DNA of 64,000 nt from Lachnospiraceae bacterium (GCA_017439675.1 JAFSIQ010000010.1:124001-188000), one strand, 5' to 3'; shown: positions 50,619 through 58,808, counted from the stretch's first letter. A program made the numbers and translations. Notes: generated by a model from the letters alone, not told the origin.

Positions 50619-50777
50619 ATGCAGTATGTATGTGATGTGTGTGGATGGGTATACGATGAAGAGGTAGGATGTGAGGAGCAGGGGATTGCTCCAGGTACCA
50701 AATGGGAAGATGTACCGGAGGATTTCCTTTGCCCACTTTGTATGGTAGGAAAGGATCAGTTTAGTGAAGTGGGATAA
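50619..50777 (+). CDS. Rubredoxin
   Basis: A 52-residue iron protein. The two knuckles that bind one iron are seen as Cys5-Asp-Val-Cys8-Gly and Cys38-Pro-Leu-Cys41, with the family's VYDEEVG and GTKWEDVPEDFLCPLC segments and the usual length. AAAGGAGAG lies 8 bases before the ATG. It follows the oxidoreductase operon without an obvious terminator, so it could accept electrons derived from it, or serve in oxygen and peroxide reduction. The gene is below 60 codons and is easy to miss. Confidence 0.95.
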   Translation: MQYVCDVCGWVYDEEVGCEEQGIAPGTKWEDVPEDFLCPLCMVGKDQFSEVG

Positions 50778-50854
50778 AGGTTTTGAATTTGGTAAAAACC
50801 AATATTTATAATATGCTCTAGTATCATATGAATAAATAGATTACAAAAACAATT

Positions 50855-50945
50855 ATGTAAATATGTTACGTAAATAGATTATGTAAATGAATTATGTAAA
50901 TTGCTCATGTAAAGAGATTATGTAAACAGGTTATGTAAACAATAT
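50855..50945. repeat. Seven-unit tandem array, exact 13-bp period
   Basis: Seven consecutive 13-base units each begin with ATGTAAA (one reads ACGTAAA); the last three to six bases vary (TATGTT, TAGATT, TGAATT, TTGCTC, GAGATT, CAGGTT, CAATAT). Unit starts are 50855, 50868, 50881, 50894, 50907, 50920 and 50933. A decayed unit of 12 bases precedes them. There are no spacers of CRISPR kind. The array lies between the rubredoxin stop codon and its terminator. Confidence 0.9.
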
Positions 50946-50980
50946 GTATGAATGATTCATATGATCCAGTATGTTAATTA

Positions 50981-51023
50981 AAAGAGAATTTTCTATAATA
51001 GCATAGAAAGTTCTCTTTTTTTC
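50981..51023 (+). terminator. Terminator behind the rubredoxin gene and 13-bp array
   Basis: Stem AGAGAA-TTTCTAT / ATAGAAA-TTCTCT with one mismatch each side, followed by seven T. Confidence 0.85.
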
Positions 51024-51122
51024 TTTGTTTTGTCACAAATGTGTGTTTTTGAGTGTTATGATTAGTGTAAGGACATGACACGTGTATGTAATTATGAAAC
51101 AAGAGAGACAGGAGGTGGCTGC

Positions 51123-51668
51123 TTGGACAAGAAATACAAAGAGCTTCGTTTTATAGAACAGTGTTATACACTCTATGAACATAAGATGTATTACATTGCA
51201 TATTCCATATTGCATGATGTGGGGATGTCAGAGGATGCGGTACAAGAAGCATTTATACGTCTCATGCGAAGTGGGAAAATCTTTGAAGATGCTTCGTCAG
51301 AAGATTGTCAAAGGTATCTATATACGATTATAAAAAATGTTTCTCTCAATAGTTACCGGAGAAACAAGAGAGACGCTGAGTGGATGTATTTAGCAGATGA
51401 AGACACCATCCAACAAGCACGTTCCGATACTTACGAAGAGATTTGTGATATAGACATGGAGGCAATGATAAATGCACTTTCTGAAAAATACGCAAAGGTT
51501 GTACATTTACTTGTTGTTGAGAATTTATCGGTTCGTGAAGTAGCAGTCCGCTTGGGGATTAGTGAACCGACTGTTAGAAAGCGGTTTGAACGGGCGAAAA
51601 AGATGATGAAGAAAAGGAGTGAGCAGAATGAAGAAGGAAGATTTATGCATCGAATCATTCATTCCTGA
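51123..51668 (+). CDS. ECF-like sigma-70 family RNA polymerase sigma factor
   Basis: A 181-residue sigma factor. Region 2 spans about 12-75 (YTLYEHKMYYIAYSILHDVGMSEDAVQEAFIRLMRS… YLYTIIKNVSLNSYRR). Region 4 spans about 115-170 (ALSEKYAKVVHLLVVENLSVREVAVRLGISEPTVRKRFERAKKMMKK). The start is taken as TTG 51123, because AGGAGG lies seven bases before it and MDKKYKELRFIEQCYTLYEHK is the natural beginning; an ATG sixteen codons upstream would overlap that ribosome site. It overlaps the next gene by 41 bases, the common sign of a sigma/anti-sigma pair. Confidence 0.87.
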   Translation: MDKKYKELRFIEQCYTLYEHKMYYIAYSILHDVGMSEDAVQEAFIRLMRSGKIFEDASSEDCQRYLYTIIKNVSLNSYRRNKRDAEWMYLADEDTIQQARSDTYEEICDIDMEAMINALSEKYAKVVHLLVVENLSVREVAVRLGISEPTVRKRFERAKKMMKKRSEQNEEGRFMHRIIHS

Positions 51669-52800
51669 GTTTGAAGAATTTGTTTCAAATGAAGAAAAAC
51701 ATGAGTTTTCAAAAAGCTATAAGGATAAGAAAAAGAATATGTTAAAGGAATATCGAAAATCTATGTTGTTATCAAGAAGAAAACAGTACGCAAGAGTGGC
51801 AGTATTTGTGGGTGTTCTAGTACTCGCTTCTCCATTTGCGGTAAATGCCGCAACGAATGGAGCATTGTTTGAGCGCATTTGGGGTAATGCAGGTAAGGAA
51901 GATATTGCATCCCATGATGAGATTCTTTATGATGCCGAAAAGGACAAGGAGATTACAGTAACCTATCCTGCAAGAGATTACGTGGAAGTGGACGAGGAGC
52001 AGGCGAAGGAGCTGATAGGAGATAACATTTCTTACGAACCGATTGTTGAACAGATTGGTGATACTACCTTAACGATTCTTTCTACTGTGTATGATGGCAA
52101 CTCAGCTGTTGTGGAATTTACATTGGAGCGAGAAGGTGGAGTGAATGCCCTTAATTATTCTCAGCTAGACAATGAGGCAAAGGGTGCTTGGTTTTCGGAT
52201 GAGGCTACGTTTTGGTTTCATTTTATGGATTGTGGAGAACATATTTATGTGGATTTAGAAAAATCAACAGATGAGAAAATGTATTGTTACGATTACTTGG
52301 TTGCTTTTGATGGAATTTCTACGTTGAATCTGGAGATTTTAGAATACCCGAATGGTAAAGGCAACTATGCAATTGGCAAAGATGAGGATATCACAACAAG
52401 ACAAGTACTCGTTCCATTAGGTGAAAAAGTGACATCTACGCAGTTTGTTAATGCCGATGGAGGAACCATTATCATCTCTCCTATGTCAATGACAATTGAT
52501 ATGAAAACCGGACTAGGTCTAGAAGGGCATGAGGCTGGTGATCCTGGTAATATATACTACGTTAATATTCAGTACAAAGATGGTTCGTCCTACCTTGTAA
52601 TTGATGATTTGGATTATAGTTACACAGAGGACGGTACAGAAATTCTGTTAAATAATCCGAATGTCATTGTGGATAACACCAGCTATGCATGTGGTACATT
52701 GGGAAATGAATTAATTTTAGAATTCAATCGCTTGGTTTCCATCGGTATGATAGATACAATAACCGTGAATGAGGTAACATATAAGCTGAGTGAATATTAG
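51628..52800 (+). CDS. Membrane protein, probable anti-sigma factor (DUF4179-like)
   Basis: A 390-residue protein with a cytoplasmic N-terminus (1 to about 52), one membrane helix (about 56-73, VAVFVGVLVLASPFAVNAA) and a large beta-rich external domain (about 80-390). The order matches clostridial anti-sigma proteins with DUF4179-type outside domains. The cytoplasmic part would hold the upstream sigma factor and the outside part would sense an envelope signal. The ATG at 51628 is eight bases behind AAAGGAG, which lies inside the sigma gene. Inference rests mainly on gene order and topology. Confidence 0.72.
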   Translation: MKKEDLCIESFIPEFEEFVSNEEKHEFSKSYKDKKKNMLKEYRKSMLLSRRKQYARVAVFVGVLVLASPFAVNAATNGALFERIWGNAGKEDIASHDEILYDAEKDKEITVTYPARDYVEVDEEQAKELIGDNISYEPIVEQIGDTTLTILSTVYDGNSAVVEFTLEREGGVNALNYSQLDNEAKGAWFSDEATFWFHFMDCGEHIYVDLEKSTDEKMYCYDYLVAFDGISTLNLEILEYPNGKGNYAIGKDEDITTRQVLVPLGEKVTSTQFVNADGGTIIISPMSMTIDMKTGLGLEGHEAGDPGNIYYVNIQYKDGSSYLVIDDLDYSYTEDGTEILLNNPNVIVDNTSYACGTLGNELILEFNRLVSIGMIDTITVNEVTYKLSEY

Positions 52801-52851
52801 TTTTATTGATTGCGAATAATAATTGCAAATACAATTTAGTTTATTTCTACG

Positions 52852-52892
52852 AGACAGGGTAGGAGAAGTATTGATTCTCTATCCTGTCTTTT
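52852..52892 (+). terminator. Terminator after the sigma/anti-sigma operon
   Basis: Stem AGACAGGGTAGGAGAA / TTCTCTATCCTGTCT with one mismatch and one bulge, then TTTT. Confidence 0.75.
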
Positions 52893-53041
52893 AACATGTA
52901 TGGAGTATTTTATTCGAATTGAAAGTTTGGGTATAATGATGTAAAATTTGAAATATCATTTAGTGCAATTTTGGATAAGAATGGAGAGATACATCAATTA
53001 TACAGTCAATAGAATCATTTATAGTAAAGGAGATATAACAT

Positions 53042-53740
53042 ATGGAAAAGGTATTAATTACAGGCGGTAACAGAGGAATTGGTTTGGAATGTACCAAGCT
53101 ATTTGTGGAAAATGGATTTGAGGTCATTGTGGTTGCAAGAAACTTTAGCGACTTTCCATACAAAGAACATCCGCAAGTACGAATGATAGAATTTGATGTG
53201 AGCAAGGTCGATGAAATCAAAGCGTTAGTAGAAGAGATTGGCTGCGTTGATATTTTGTTAAACAATGCAGGTGTTATGAATTCGTTGCCTTATGATGCTT
53301 ATCCAGAAGACAAGAAGGAAAATCTCATGAATGTAAATCTCTATGCACCAATTGAGTTCATTACTCATATGGCACCTTTGATGATGGAACAGGAGAAGGG
53401 GCGTATTGTGACTGTTGCCTCGGTAGCGGGACAGATTGGACATCCAGACATCTGGTATGGAGTTTCCAAAGCAGGCGTGATTAACGCAACTAAGAGCTTT
53501 GCCAAAATTCTTGCACCAAAGGGTGTGGTGATCAATGCAGTGGCACCAGGACCAGTGGAGACCGATATGATGCATGTGATTCCAGAAGCGAGAAAGCAGG
53601 CAATTAAGAGTAGTGTTTATACAGACCGTTTTGCAAAGCCAGATGAGGTTGCAAAAGCGATGTATTGGTTAGCTGTGGAGTCGCCAGAGTATATCAATGG
53701 AGTTTGTTTGGATATTAATAATGGTGCGTTTCCGAGGTAG
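53042..53740 (+). CDS. SDR family oxidoreductase
   Basis: A 232-residue short-chain dehydrogenase/reductase. The cofactor motif TGGNRGIG (7-14), NNAG (74-77) and the catalytic Ser127, Tyr139 and Lys143 (YGVSK) are all in place, followed by the PGPVETDM segment. The protein is short for the classical group but complete. No substrate can be named. AAAGGAG is 8 bases before the ATG, and a terminator follows, so it stands alone. Confidence 0.9.
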   Translation: MEKVLITGGNRGIGLECTKLFVENGFEVIVVARNFSDFPYKEHPQVRMIEFDVSKVDEIKALVEEIGCVDILLNNAGVMNSLPYDAYPEDKKENLMNVNLYAPIEFITHMAPLMMEQEKGRIVTVASVAGQIGHPDIWYGVSKAGVINATKSFAKILAPKGVVINAVAPGPVETDMMHVIPEARKQAIKSSVYTDRFAKPDEVAKAMYWLAVESPEYINGVCLDINNGAFPR

Positions 53741-53761
53741 GATATAAATGAATAGTATATG

Positions 53762-53793
53762 AAATATAGCACTCGCGGGTGCTATATTTTTCG
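53762..53793 (+). terminator. Terminator after the SDR gene
   Basis: Perfect 11-base stem AAATATAGCAC / GTGCTATATTT with a six-base loop and TTTT. Confidence 0.82.
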
Positions 53794-53805
53794 TACATAA
53801 AAATG

Positions 53806-53834
53806 TTGAAACGCTTTTGTAGGTAATATAAAAT
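53806..53834 (+). promoter_or_regulatory. Candidate promoter of the rsmH paralogue
   Basis: TTGAAA (53806-53811), 17-base spacer, TAAAAT (53829-53834), 34 bases before the ATG. Confidence 0.5.
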
Positions 53835-53867
53835 TAGAAAAGTAATGAAGATTTGAAAGGACAGAAT

Positions 53868-54929
53868 ATGAGTGATAATAATTTAAACGCCGAGCACAAA
53901 CGCCGTGTGCGCTACAAGGGTACACACCCTAGAAAATTCAGTGAGAAATATAAGGAACATAACCCAGAAAAATACGCAGACACCATAGAGAAGGTAATTC
54001 AGAAGGGCAGTACGCCAGCTGGAATGCACATTTCTATTATGGTACCAGAAATTCTAGAATTCTTACAGATTGAGCCGGGGCAACAGGGCTTGGATGCAAC
54101 CTTAGGGTATGGTGGACATACAAGAAAGATGTTGGAGTGTTTAGATGGACAAGGCCACATATATGGTTTGGATGTGGATCCAATTGAATCGGAAAAGACC
54201 AAGAAGCGTTTGGCGGAGGCTGGTTTTGGTGAGGATATTCTCACTGTGAAGCTTATGAATTTCGCAGATATTGATAAATTATTGGAAGAAACCGATGGAT
54301 TTGATTTCATTTTGGCAGACCTTGGCGTATCTTCTATGCAGATTGACAATCCGGAGAGAGGCTTTTCCTATAAGGTGGATGGACCACTAGATTTGCGCTT
54401 GAATCCGGAAAAGGGAATATCCGCAGCGGAGCGTCTACAGAATATTTCTAAGGATGAGTTGATTGGTATGTTAGAAGAAAATGCGGACGAGCCATATGCA
54501 GAGGAGATTGCAGAAGTAGTGGTAAATGAAATCCGTAAGGGAAACAAGATTGATACCACAAAAAAGCTTGCGGAATTAATTGAGAAAGCGCTTGTTTATG
54601 TGCCAAAGGCAGAGAGAAAGGATGCAGTAAAGAAATCCTGTGCCAGAACCTTTCAGGCGTTGCGTATTGATGTAAATAATGAGTTTGAAGTGCTGGATTC
54701 TTTCTTAGAGAAGCTTCCATTGGTGCTAAAACCAGGGGGAAGAGTGGCAATACTTACGTTCCATTCGGGAGAGGACCGCTTGGTTAAGAAATCATTTAAG
54801 TGGCATAAGCAGTTAGGGGATTACAGCGAGATTGCAAGAGATGTGGTGCGTCCTTCCAAGGAGGAATGCTTGAGAAATAGCCGTGCGCATTCTACCAAGA
54901 TGCGCTGGGCAATCAAGGCGGAATTATAG
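53868..54929 (+). CDS. rsmH: RsmH-type 16S rRNA (cytosine-N4) methyltransferase with basic N-terminal extension
   Basis: A 353-residue SAM-dependent methyltransferase of the MraW/RsmH family, which methylates C1402 of 16S rRNA. Motifs: LDATLGYGGHTRKMLE (SAM-binding motif I), LADLGVSSMQIDNPERGFSYKVDGPLDLRL, ARTFQALRIDVNNE and ILTFHSGEDRLVKKSF. The first 40 residues are an added basic extension (AEHKRRVRYKGTHPRKFSEKYKEHNPEKY). The family normally sits at the head of the division (dcw) cluster before ftsL; here the neighbours are an SDR and a lipase, so this may be a second, specialised copy. AAAGGA precedes the ATG at 53868. Confidence 0.88.
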   Translation: MSDNNLNAEHKRRVRYKGTHPRKFSEKYKEHNPEKYADTIEKVIQKGSTPAGMHISIMVPEILEFLQIEPGQQGLDATLGYGGHTRKMLECLDGQGHIYGLDVDPIESEKTKKRLAEAGFGEDILTVKLMNFADIDKLLEETDGFDFILADLGVSSMQIDNPERGFSYKVDGPLDLRLNPEKGISAAERLQNISKDELIGMLEENADEPYAEEIAEVVVNEIRKGNKIDTTKKLAELIEKALVYVPKAERKDAVKKSCARTFQALRIDVNNEFEVLDSFLEKLPLVLKPGGRVAILTFHSGEDRLVKKSFKWHKQLGDYSEIARDVVRPSKEECLRNSRAHSTKMRWAIKAEL

Positions 54930-55022
54930 TATCCATGCATTCATGTGATGAGATGAACAGATATATGTAGCATTCAGTTCAAATTAAAATGAATCCAGGA
55001 TAGTTGGAGAAATGGAGCAGAT

Positions 55023-56363
55023 ATGCAGATGATAGTCCGGTTGTTTTATAGTGTTATTATATTTTTATTGGCTAATTATATAACTCTGTCAGAACGGATT
55101 TCAATGACGATTATATTACCAGTTAGCGCTATATTCTTTTTGGTTATGAATATTGTTCCTTCTGTGTCGAATCTTTCGTTAAAATCAAAGCGGTTGCGTA
55201 TTTGTGCGAATGGATGTGAGTTACTGAAGCTTTTTCTGATATCCACTAGCCTATGTATTATCTATTTGTTGTCAGGGATATGTGGATGGCTGCCACTTCC
55301 AAGTATGATACAAAGTCCATACAAATGGCTTTTTAACGTATTTATTATAATCGTTATAGAAAATATTGTTTTTTGGAATGGAATCATACGAGTGTATATG
55401 ACATCAGAGCAATTAGGGATTCGTTATAGAGTGATTGGTATTATGTGCGGAATGATACCGATTGCACATTTGTTAGCTCTCGGAAAGATTCTTCAGATTG
55501 TATCAAAAGAAGTAATCGTTGAAAATGAAAAGATTGTGCTGAATCAATCTAGAAAAAATGAGCGTATATGTGCCACAAAATATCCAATTTTAATGGTGCA
55601 TGGTGTGTTTTTTCGAGATTTTCGATATTTTAATTATTGGGGAAGAATACCAAAACAGCTAGAGGAAAACGGAGCAACGATTTATTATGGCAACCAGCAG
55701 TCTGCCGGCTCCGTGGAAACGTGTGCCATGGAGTTAAAAGAGCGTATTTTACAAATTATAGAAGAAACCGGCTGTGAAAAGGTGAATATTATTGCCCATT
55801 CCAAGGGTGGATTGGATAGCCGTTATGCAATATCAATGCTTGATGTAGCACCTTATGTTGCTTCCCTTACAACAATTAACACGCCACATTATGGTTGTGA
55901 ATTTGCAGATTATTTGTTAGATAAAATGTCTGATAAACAAAAAAATGCAATAGCAAAAACTTACAATGTGGCATTATCTAAGCTTGGGGATTCTAATCCG
56001 GATTTCTTAAAAGCGGTGAGTGACTTGACTGCATCAGCATGTAGGAAACGTAATGAATACACAAAGGATGTGCCTGAGGTTTATTACCAAAGCGTGGGCT
56101 CCAAATTGAATATTGCATCCAGTGGAAGATTTCCTCTTAATTTCTCGCACCATTTGGTTAAAGCTTTTGATGGAGTTAATGATGGATTGGTGGGAGAGAA
56201 ATCATTTGTTTGGGGAGCACATTTTGAAATGCTTACAGTACAAGGAGTTCGGGGAATATCTCATGGGGATATGATTGATTTGAATCGGGAGAATTTTGAT
56301 GGCTTTGATGTCAGAGAATATTTTGTGCAGTTAGTGGCGGATTTAAAGAGACGTGGGTTTTGA
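55023..56363 (+). CDS. Membrane-anchored lipase/alpha-beta hydrolase
   Basis: A 446-residue protein with about five N-terminal membrane segments (near 5-20, 28-46, 68-90, 103-123 and 137-158). A lipase-like alpha/beta hydrolase domain follows (about 185-446). The domain starts PILMVHGVFFRDF (oxyanion strand), has nucleophile Ser260 in AHSKGGLDSRY, and likely acid and base in FDGVNDGLVGEKSF and GISHGDMIDL. This resembles triacylglycerol lipases of the LipA/PGAP1 type. The membrane portion joined to the hydrolase is not common. The substrate is probably lipid or ester at the membrane. GGAG precedes the ATG. Confidence 0.8.
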   Translation: MQMIVRLFYSVIIFLLANYITLSERISMTIILPVSAIFFLVMNIVPSVSNLSLKSKRLRICANGCELLKLFLISTSLCIIYLLSGICGWLPLPSMIQSPYKWLFNVFIIIVIENIVFWNGIIRVYMTSEQLGIRYRVIGIMCGMIPIAHLLALGKILQIVSKEVIVENEKIVLNQSRKNERICATKYPILMVHGVFFRDFRYFNYWGRIPKQLEENGATIYYGNQQSAGSVETCAMELKERILQIIEETGCEKVNIIAHSKGGLDSRYAISMLDVAPYVASLTTINTPHYGCEFADYLLDKMSDKQKNAIAKTYNVALSKLGDSNPDFLKAVSDLTASACRKRNEYTKDVPEVYYQSVGSKLNIASSGRFPLNFSHHLVKAFDGVNDGLVGEKSFVWGAHFEMLTVQGVRGISHGDMIDLNRENFDGFDVREYFVQLVADLKRRGF

Positions 56364-56456
56364 TTTGAAGCAAAATATATGAATATTTATCGGAAATATT
56401 ATTGCAATTGTACTAAAAAAAAGACATGTTTTTCGGAAGATTTTGTTGAAAATGGG

Positions 56457-56484
56457 TTGAGAAATTGGGAAAAGGTTATATAAT
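56457..56484 (+). promoter_or_regulatory. Promoter of pta
   Basis: TTGAGA (56457-56462), 16-base spacer, perfect TATAAT (56479-56484), 41 bases before the ATG. Confidence 0.65.
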
Positions 56485-56525
56485 AAAAGAAGATTGTATA
56501 CAAAGTGAGAATGGAGGGTTATATA

Positions 56526-57515
56526 ATGCAAGGTTTTGGGCAGATGATTGATATTTTGAAGAAGAATCCAAAAACAATCGTGTTGACAGAGGGTACAGAT
56601 TCAAGAGTGTTAGAAGCATCTTCGCGTTTGCTTGCTAGTAATTTCTTACATCCGATTTTAATTGGTGATCCAGATAAGATTTATGAAGCAGCAGAAGAGT
56701 GTGGTTTTAATATTAGAGGTTCAGAAATCGTTAATCCAGCTACTTATGAGAAGATGGATGAGATGGTAGAGTTGTTTTGTGAAATTCGAAAGAACAAAGG
56801 CGTTACACCAGAACAGGCAAAAGAATATTTGTTGCAGAACAATTACTTTGGAACAATGTTGGTGAAGATGGGATATGCGGATTCATTGCTTGGCGGAGCT
56901 ACCTATTCTACCGCTGATACGGTAAGACCTGCGTTACAGTTGATTAAGACAAAGCCTGGTAATTCTATCGTATCATCTTGCTTCATTTTAGTTCGTCCAT
57001 CAGCAACTGGTGGTAATGAGGTGTTGGCAATGGGTGATTGTGGTATCGTGATTAAACCTTCTGAGGATGAGTTGGTTGAGATTGCAGAGGAGACAATGCG
57101 TTGTGCTAGAATATTTGGTGTGGATCCAAGAGTGGCATTTCTAAGCTATTCTACAGATGGTTCCGGTTCTGGTGAAGATGTAGATAGAATGCGTAATGCA
57201 GCGATGAAGACAAAGAAGCGTAATCCGGATGTACCAATTGGTGGTGAACTACAGTTTGATGCTGCCGTATCGCCTAAGGTATCTAAGAAGAAATGCCCGG
57301 ATTCAGAGATTGCTGGTGCAGCGAATACATTTATCTTCCCAGACATCAATGCAGGTAACATTGGTTACAAGATTGCGCAGAGAATGGGTAATTTTGAAGC
57401 GTATGGTCCGATTCTTTTAGGATTGAATTCGCCAATCAATGATTTGTCCCGTGGTTGTACTGCGGCTGAAGTATATTCTATGGCGATTATTACAGCCGCA
57501 TTAGCGAATCAGTAA
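56526..57515 (+). CDS. pta: Phosphate acetyltransferase
   Basis: A 329-residue enzyme interconverting acetyl-CoA and acetyl phosphate, a step of acetate formation with ATP gain. Family elements: KNPKTIVLTEGTDSRVLEAS at the start, ADSLLGGATYSTADTVRPALQLI, VDPRVAFLSYSTDGSGSG and the C-terminal PDINAGNIGYKIAQRMGNFEAYGPILLGLNSPINDLSRGC. Length matches the single-domain type. The ATG at 56526 follows TGGAGGG. Acetate kinase usually follows but is absent here; a terminator ends the unit. Confidence 0.94.
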   Translation: MQGFGQMIDILKKNPKTIVLTEGTDSRVLEASSRLLASNFLHPILIGDPDKIYEAAEECGFNIRGSEIVNPATYEKMDEMVELFCEIRKNKGVTPEQAKEYLLQNNYFGTMLVKMGYADSLLGGATYSTADTVRPALQLIKTKPGNSIVSSCFILVRPSATGGNEVLAMGDCGIVIKPSEDELVEIAEETMRCARIFGVDPRVAFLSYSTDGSGSGEDVDRMRNAAMKTKKRNPDVPIGGELQFDAAVSPKVSKKKCPDSEIAGAANTFIFPDINAGNIGYKIAQRMGNFEAYGPILLGLNSPINDLSRGCTAAEVYSMAIITAALANQ

Positions 57516-57549
57516 AGATTAGATAGAACTAGAGTATAGTCTAGCAACG

Positions 57550-57582
57550 AAAAAGAACCTTGCAAAAGCAGGGTTCTTTTTC
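57550..57582 (+). terminator. Terminator after pta
   Basis: Stem AAAAAGAACCTTGC / GCAGGGTTCTTTTT (one G·T) with an AAAA loop. Confidence 0.85.
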
Positions 57583-57653
57583 AGTGTGATTATATCTTGC
57601 GATAAATGGCAGTGCCATTACGAGATTAGCTTGTTCTTTGAGAATCAGATTGC

Positions 57654-58019
57654 TTAATTTTTAGAAATAAATTCTTTGATTGCCTCAAAGCTCTCTTTGC
57701 TGATGGCGTGTTCCATTTTACAGGCATCTTCGGAGGCGATTTTCTCATCTACACCGAGACTAGTCAACCAAGAAGTAAATACCTCATGTCTTTCATATAT
57801 CATTTCAGCGATTTCTTTGCCGGTTTTTGTGAGAGTAATATAGCCTGCATCCGACACTTCAATGTGCTCTTTCTCTCTAAGATTCTTCATTGCGATGCTG
57901 ACACTTGATTTCTTATATCCTAATTCCGTTGCTATATCTACAGAGCGAACTACCGGTAATGTTTTACTTAATATTAATATGGTTTCCAAATAGTTTTCTG
58001 CTGATTCGTTCATTCCCAT
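57654..58019 (-). CDS. DtxR/MntR family metal-dependent regulator
   Basis: A 121-residue repressor: winged HTH (1 to about 62; ESAENYLETILILSKTLPVVRSVDIATELGYKKSSVSIAMKNLREKEHIEV) and a dimerisation/metal domain (about 63-121; TKTGKEIAEMIYERHEVFTSWLTSLGVDEKIASEDACKMEHAISKESFEAI). Met, Cys, Glu and His residues of the metal site (ERHE, DACKMEH) are visible. There is no SH3-like third domain, as in MntR. The metal is Fe2+ or Mn2+. The ATG at 58019 follows GGAGGAAAG. It is divergent from the Fur-family gene at 58229. Confidence 0.9.
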   Translation of the reverse strand: MGMNESAENYLETILILSKTLPVVRSVDIATELGYKKSSVSIAMKNLREKEHIEVSDAGYITLTKTGKEIAEMIYERHEVFTSWLTSLGVDEKIASEDACKMEHAISKESFEAIKEFISKN

Positions 58020-58148
58020 GACTTTCCTCCAATATATGATGGCTTGTATGACCCATATATGATGCAACTTAATGCAGTGTAATATAGGGTTCTTCTCTAG
58101 TATAGCACAAGCATGCCTGTTTTTAAAGATATAAAATGAAAAATGTTA

Positions 58149-58180
58149 TTGACAACTAATGAAGGTTAGAATAAACTAAC
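58149..58180 (+). promoter_or_regulatory. Promoter of the Fur-family gene overlapped by an inverted repeat
   Basis: Consensus TTGACA (58149-58154), 17-base spacer and TAAACT (58172-58177). The inverted repeat GTTAG-AATAAA-CTAAC (58165-58180) covers the -10 box; its half-site GGTTAG resembles DtxR-type operators. Binding there would block transcription. Confidence 0.6.
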
Positions 58181-58228
58181 TGTAGTAAAAAGGATAAATC
58201 GTTTTGTATATAATAGGAGGTTGAAATA

Positions 58229-58696
58229 TTGAAAGTATTTGATGAAAATGTACAGCAGGAAACACAATTTGAAACCACTCAAATGCAGAAGGATATGCTT
58301 ATTGAAAAGCTAAGGAAGCAGGGATGTCGCATCACGAAGCAGAGATTGGTGTTGTTGGATATTATTTTAAGCGAAGAGTGTTCTTGCTGTAAAGAGATAT
58401 ATTATAAAGCTTCGAAACAGGATTCTCGCATTGGCTCAGCAACAGTGTATCGTATGATCAATACGTTAGAAGAGATTGGAGCGATTAACCGTAAGAATAT
58501 GTATAAAGTTGCTTGTAGTGACAAGTGCATGATGCAAAATGCATGTAGCATTGCCTTAGATGATGGAGTTATTGTGGAATTGTCTGCAAAGGAGTGGCAT
58601 AAGGTGATTCGTTCTGGGCTTATTGCTTGTGGTTATGTGGATGATCAGAAGATTTGTAATTTGGTGGTAAAGCCGTGTGAATGTTTGTGTTCTTGA
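58229..58696 (+). CDS. Fur family transcriptional regulator with Cys-rich C-terminus
   Basis: A 155-residue Fur-type regulator. The winged HTH (about 20-85) shows LRKQGCRITKQRLVLLDIILSEECSCCKEIYYKASKQDSRIGSATVYRMINTLEEIGAI. The C-terminal part has many cysteines (CSDKCMMQNAC, and CECLCS at the end) and few of the histidines of the classic metal site, so the ligand set is unusual. The start is TTG 58229, with AGGAGG eight bases upstream; no ATG fits. It faces away from the DtxR gene, with a palindromic operator in its promoter. Confidence 0.85.
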   Translation: MKVFDENVQQETQFETTQMQKDMLIEKLRKQGCRITKQRLVLLDIILSEECSCCKEIYYKASKQDSRIGSATVYRMINTLEEIGAINRKNMYKVACSDKCMMQNACSIALDDGVIVELSAKEWHKVIRSGLIACGYVDDQKICNLVVKPCECLCS

Positions 58697-58756
58697 TGCA
58701 TAGGGATAGATATGTATCCTATTAAGCAAGAGAAACCCAATTAATATATGAAAGAG

Positions 58757-58808
58757 AATGCAAGTGTGATTACTTTGTGAAAATACAAGAAAAACACTTG
58801 CATTTTTA
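58757..58808 (+). terminator. Terminator after the Fur-family gene
   Basis: A ten-base stem AATGCAAGTG / CACTTGCATT with a long inner loop, then TTTATA. Its 3' arm overlaps the -35 box of the next promoter. Confidence 0.55.

Noticed and set aside
50855..50945. CRISPR array
   Set aside because: Units are 13 bp and directly adjacent with no unique spacers of 30 bp or more, and no cas genes are in the window.
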